Part shown: positions 5,756-9,228 of the stretch, in pieces | How the letters are laid out: the number at the start of each line of letters is the position of its first letter | How positions within the stretch are numbered: position 1 is the stretch's first letter | DNA from: an uncultured Anaerotruncus sp. | Lineage (GTDB): Bacteria; Bacillota; Clostridia; Oscillospirales; CAG-272 | Assembly (NCBI GenBank): GCA_905210995.1 | Contig: CAJLZE010000078.1 | Location: forward strand, 1 to 9,228 | DNA: 9,228 nucleotides | Direction: 5' to 3' | Program-made: the position numbers and the translations under genes | The notes under the pieces: generated by a model | Seen by the model: the letters and a program-made list of their open reading frames with translations, nothing else | The model's database searches: none | Told to the model about the DNA's origin: nothing

Positions 5756-8086
5756 ATGATAAAATGCTCAAGATGCAAAAAAAGACTTGCCGTCATTTTC
5801 GTTACAAAGGTTGACGGCGGCGAAAAGAAGACCGAGGGCTATTGCCTTCACTGTGCAAGCGAACTCGGGCTTCCGATAAAAGGCGTGCTTGGACCGAACG
5901 CCGAAAAGCTCGGGCTCTCCACCGATCAGCTCATTGATATGGAAGACGAAATGAACAATGCAATGAGCAGTTTTTCCGATGAAAACGGAGATGACGGTGA
6001 CGGAACTCCCGCAGTCGGCGACGACGGCGGAGCACCATCGATTGACTTCATGAAGCTGTTTGGGGATATGAGCAGCGGTGGAAGCGCTGACAACTCGGAT
6101 AATAACAGGTCCAAGGCTACTGCTTCCGACCATGAAGGTAAAGGCTCAAAAAAACATGATTTTCTCGATAAATACTGCAAAGATCTGACCGAGCTTGCAC
6201 GCGGCGGAAAGCTTGACAGCATAGTCGGGCGTCAAAATGAGCTTGCTCGTGTCATACAGATACTCTGCCGCCGTCAAAAAAATAACCCGTGTCTCATCGG
6301 TGAACCCGGAGTCGGAAAAACGGCGATCGCAGAGGCACTTGCGCAGCGAATTGCCGCGGGTGATGTCCCTTATAAGCTGCGCGGCAAGGAGCTTTACCTT
6401 GTCGATATGACTGCTATAATTGCGGGAACACAGTTTCGAGGGCAGTTTGAGCAAAGAATGCAGACACTTCTGCGTGAAACCAAGGAAGCGGGAAACATTA
6501 TCCTTGTAATCGACGAGGTGCACAATCTCGTGGGTGCGGGAGACGCCGAAGGCAGCATGAATGCCGCCAATATAATGAAGCCGGCGCTTTCGCGCGGGGA
6601 CATACAGGTCATCGGAGCAACGACTCTTAAGGAATACCGCAAGTATATAGAAAAGGATGCGGCACTCGAGAGAAGATTTCAGCCCGTAACGGTCAACGAG
6701 CCCTCGGTCGCCGAAGCGGTCGAGATGCTGCGCGGTATAAAGCACTATTACGAGGAATTTCACGGCATCGGCATATCCGACAATTTGCTTGAGACTGCCG
6801 TTATCATGTCTGAAAGGTATATAACCGAACGATATCTGCCTGATAAGGCAATAGATCTTCTCGATGAAGCGGCAGCAAGGCGTTCTCTTTCAAGCGGTGC
6901 CGTAAACGAAACATATGAGCTGCGCGACAGGCTTCTGAAGCTGAAAAGCGAGCGTGAAGATGCCGAAAGTCAAGCAGGCAAGGGCGATGAAAAGGAGGCC
7001 GAGCAGCAGTATGAGAAGATCGCCAAGATACGGTCGGAAGAACTGGCGGTTTCCGATAAGCTCAAGCAACTTGAAACCGAATGCAAAAAGATTGAACTGA
7101 CGGCTGACGACCTTGCCTCGGTTATCGAAGTGTGGACGGGTGTTCCGGCTTCCTCGGTAAGTGAAAACGAGTTCAAGCGCATTGAGGGGCTTGAGGATCG
7201 GTTGAAACAGCGCATTGTCGGTCAGGATGAGGCTGTGGAGGCGGTCACGCGTGCCGTTAAGCGTTCCCGTGCCGGTATAAGCTATAAACGCAAACCGGTA
7301 TCGTTTATATTCGCGGGTCCTACCGGCATCGGCAAGACCGAGCTTGTAAAGGTACTCGCTGCCGATCTGTTCCATACACCCGAAACGCTTATAAGGATAG
7401 ATATGTCCGAATATATGGAGAAATATTCCGTGTCGCGCCTTATAGGTTCGCCCCCGGGATATGTCGGATATGATGAAGCGGGGCAGCTTACCGAAAAGAT
7501 TCGCCGCAGACCGTATTCTGTCGTCCTTTTCGATGAGATCGAAAAGGCGCACCCCGATGTTCTGAATATCCTGCTTCAGATGCTTGACGACGGCAGGATA
7601 ACCGACGGGCAGGGCAGAACGGTAAATTTTGAAAACACGATAATCGTAATGACAACCAATGCGGGATCGGAAAAGTCCGCTTCAAGTGTCGGATTCGTTG
7701 CGTCAGAGGGCGGAATCGCGGACTCCCGTGTTGAAAAGGCGCTTTCATCATTCCTGCGCCCCGAATTCTTGAACCGGGTAGACGAGATCATAACCTTCAG
7801 AGCGCTTGACCGCGATAATTTCAAAGCAATTGCGCGCATAATGCTCGGCGACCTTGCAAAGATACTCGCCGCTAAGGGGATAGCCCTCACATATTCCGAC
7901 GACGCCGTGAATATGATAGCCGAGAGGTCTTTCTCTACCAAATACGGCGCCCGCAATATGCGTCGATTCATTCAGCGTGAGATCGAAGATCCGCTTGCTG
8001 AGGAGATAATAAAAGATCACGGGCGCAGTCTGTCACATGCCGATATTTCGGTAAGCGACGGGAAATTTGCTGTAAAAGCCGACTGA
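5756..8086 (+). CDS. ClpE-like AAA+ unfoldase with N-terminal zinc finger
   Basis: This is a HSP100/Clp ATPase that should unfold proteins and pass them to ClpP in the cytoplasm. It has 776 residues. It opens with a four-cysteine zinc motif (Cys4-x2-Cys7, Cys30-x2-Cys33), as in ClpE and McsA, instead of the Clp_N repeats of ClpC. An Asp/Gly/Ser-rich linker follows at about 75-130. AAA domain 1 has Walker A GEPGVGKT (182-189), pore loop GTQFRGQFE (224-232), Walker B VIDEVH (251-256) and arginines 306-307. The middle section (385-445) is a charged coiled coil with a UVR-like stretch (QQYEKIAKIRSEEL). AAA domain 2 has Walker A GPTGIGKT (521-528), pore loop GSPPGYVGYDE (564-574), Walker B LFDEIEKAH (591-599), sensor Asn635 and sensor-2 Arg733 in GARNMRR. 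A VGF tripeptide (645-647) sits where ClpC/ClpE bind ClpP. The ATG at 5756 directly follows an in-frame TAA; its ribosome binding site is weak. No clpP, mcsA, mcsB or ctsR is nearby, and no CtsR or CIRCE operator is visible upstream. Confidence 0.92.
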   Translation: MIKCSRCKKRLAVIFVTKVDGGEKKTEGYCLHCASELGLPIKGVLGPNAEKLGLSTDQLIDMEDEMNNAMSSFSDENGDDGDGTPAVGDDGGAPSIDFMKLFGDMSSGGSADNSDNNRSKATASDHEGKGSKKHDFLDKYCKDLTELARGGKLDSIVGRQNELARVIQILCRRQKNNPCLIGEPGVGKTAIAEALAQRIAAGDVPYKLRGKELYLVDMTAIIAGTQFRGQFEQRMQTLLRETKEAGNIILVIDEVHNLVGAGDAEGSMNAANIMKPALSRGDIQVIGATTLKEYRKYIEKDAALERRFQPVTVNEPSVAEAVEMLRGIKHYYEEFHGIGISDNLLETAVIMSERYITERYLPDKAIDLLDEAAARRSLSSGAVNETYELRDRLLKLKSEREDAESQAGKGDEKEAEQQYEKIAKIRSEELAVSDKLKQLETECKKIELTADDLASVIEVWTGVPASSVSENEFKRIEGLEDRLKQRIVGQDEAVEAVTRAVKRSRAGISYKRKPVSFIFAGPTGIGKTELVKVLAADLFHTPETLIRIDMSEYMEKYSVSRLIGSPPGYVGYDEAGQLTEKIRRRPYSVVLFDEIEKAHPDVLNILLQMLDDGRITDGQGRTVNFENTIIVMTTNAGSEKSASSVGFVASEGGIADSRVEKALSSFLRPEFLNRVDEIITFRALDRDNFKAIARIMLGDLAKILAAKGIALTYSDDAVNMIAERSFSTKYGARNMRRFIQREIEDPLAEEIIKDHGRSLSHADISVSDGKFAVKAD

Positions 8087-8109
8087 GGCAAAAAGGAGGA
8101 CAGCTGATC

Positions 8110-9228
8110 ATGGCGAATATGTTTGACTATCTGAAGTGGCGCGGTGACCTGAAGCTGTGGCAGGTCGGTTTTTGCGATGTTGACGCTCTTATCATGACGG
8201 AACTCACATATGTAAATCACGACGGCATAGTGCCTTCCGCCCCCGATGACGGGCTTGTTACAATATCTGACGAAGTAAGACGTTACAACGTGCTTCACCG
8301 CGGTGAAAAGCTGTCGCTCGGTGCGATAGTTCCGGCAGAGATAATTGATCTGTTCTTTGCTGTCGGGGCCGTCGGGCGTTTTGCGGACGTTGGATTATGC
8401 TGCTATGAAAATATAGTTGACGACAATGCAGTTGAGCAGTTTTCGGCTATAACCGCCAAGCTGACTGACGGTACCCTGTTTGTGGGGTATCGCGGCACCG
8501 ACGACAGCATTGCCGGATGGAAAGAAAATTTTCAGATGTCGTTCAAGTCGCCCGTCGCGGCGCAGTACCGCGCTGCAGATTACCTGAACAGGATCGCAGA
8601 CCATTTCGGGGCATATCCGATACGCGTCGGCGGTCACAGCAAGGGCGGAAATCTTGCAATGTGGGCTGCCGCAAACTGCCGATCGGATGTTGCCGAGCGT
8701 ATCCTTGACGTTTACAATATGGACGGCCCCGGTTTTCTGAAGAATTATCATGAAAGCAGCGGTTATCTTGCGATAAAAGACAGAATAAAAACGATCGTTC
8801 CCGAAAAATCGGTGGTCGGTATGTTCCTTGAACATGAAGGAAATTACCGCACGGTCAAGAGCACGGAACGCGGTCTTATGCAGCATAATGCGCTGTCATG
8901 GCAGATCATGGGTGCCGACTTTGAATTTGCCGATGATCTTTCGCCGGACGCAAAGCGAGCCGATGATATTCTGAGCGCATGGATCGCCGGTATGGACGAT
9001 GAGTTCAGAGAAAAATTCACAGATGCGTTTTTCGGGATACTCTATTCCACAAAATCGACGACCCTCAGTGATCTTATGAGTGACAAACCTGCACTGCTGC
9101 GTGCTTTTTCTTCGGCAGATGCCGAAACGCGTCAGGCGCTGTCCGAAGGGTTCAGACGCCTGCTCGGAGAGAGTGGCAAAAATATTTCAGACTGGCTGAA
9201 GAGTCACAGGACTTCCGCCGAAACATGA
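8110..9228 (+). CDS. DUF2974 (Mbeg1-like) alpha/beta hydrolase
   Basis: This is a lipase-like alpha/beta hydrolase of unknown substrate, 372 residues. It starts with the family hallmark FDYLKWRGDL followed by a VDALIMTELTY-type segment. A central GYRGTDDSIAGWKENF stretch (126-141) resembles the oxyanion region of class 3 lipases. The nucleophile elbow GHSKGG (175-180) has Ser177 as probable nucleophile. YNMDGPGF (202-209) is the expected next strand and turn, and His259 (LMQHNALSW) is the likely catalytic histidine; the acid is less clear (Asp205 or Glu232). There is no signal peptide or membrane segment, so it is probably cytoplasmic. A strong AAAAGGAGG (8091-8099) lies ten bases before the ATG, and the gene starts 23 bp after the Clp gene. 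The stop codon is the last three bases of the window, so the protein is complete. Esterase or lipase activity is inferred from motifs only. Confidence 0.88.
   Translation: MANMFDYLKWRGDLKLWQVGFCDVDALIMTELTYVNHDGIVPSAPDDGLVTISDEVRRYNVLHRGEKLSLGAIVPAEIIDLFFAVGAVGRFADVGLCCYENIVDDNAVEQFSAITAKLTDGTLFVGYRGTDDSIAGWKENFQMSFKSPVAAQYRAADYLNRIADHFGAYPIRVGGHSKGGNLAMWAAANCRSDVAERILDVYNMDGPGFLKNYHESSGYLAIKDRIKTIVPEKSVVGMFLEHEGNYRTVKSTERGLMQHNALSWQIMGADFEFADDLSPDAKRADDILSAWIAGMDDEFREKFTDAFFGILYSTKSTTLSDLMSDKPALLRAFSSADAETRQALSEGFRRLLGESGKNISDWLKSHRTSAET

Noticed and set aside
6146..6763. 205-codon open frame on the - strand within the Clp ATPase gene
   Set aside because: It is antisense to the highly conserved first AAA domain and has no recognisable motif; long antisense frames recur throughout this window for the same codon-bias reason.

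Overview
This window looks like a chromosomal segment of an anaerobic Firmicute of class Clostridia, probably from the uncultured Oscillospirales/Ruminococcaceae-like groups. The reasons are the gene content and order (ecfA1-ecfA2-ecfT-truA, a zinc-finger Clp ATPase, CvpA, and DUF5711- and DUF2974-type proteins), the roughly balanced GC content, the frequent AGA/AGG and ATA codons, and the AGGAGG-type ribosome binding sites. All supported genes lie on the + strand with short gaps. I see no RNA genes, CRISPR arrays, insertion sequences or phage genes.

Region 1 (1-169) is the 3' end of an unrecognised gene. Region 2 (189-2776) is a complete energising module of an energy-coupling factor (ECF) vitamin transporter: two ABC ATPases, EcfA1 and EcfA2, whose genes overlap by 4 bp, and the membrane scaffold EcfT. 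No substrate-binding S component is encoded here, so the module probably serves S components encoded elsewhere (a group II ECF system). A 128-bp gap (2777-2904) follows, holding a perfect 8-bp-stem hairpin, an A/T-rich stretch and a 12-bp palindrome. It is the only substantial gap in the window and the best place for a transcript boundary or control element. Region 3 (2905-3666) is truA, the tRNA pseudouridine(38-40) synthase, in its usual firmicute position after ecfT.

Region 4 (3688-9228) departs from the common ecf-truA-rplM-rpsI order. It encodes a membrane-anchored, propeller-like DUF5711-type protein, a CvpA-family membrane protein, a ClpE-like AAA+ unfoldase with an N-terminal zinc finger, and a DUF2974 (Mbeg1-like) alpha/beta hydrolase with an intact GHSKGG nucleophile elbow. 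The gaps of 21-50 bp and shared strand suggest co-transcription. What joins these four is unknown. Two are predicted membrane proteins, one is a protein-quality-control ATPase and one is a probable cytoplasmic hydrolase, so a role in envelope homeostasis or stress is possible, but this is inference only.

Most of the window is ordinary core or conserved-hypothetical clostridial DNA. The parts most worth a second look are the DUF5711-CvpA-Clp-DUF2974 block and the ecfT-truA gap.
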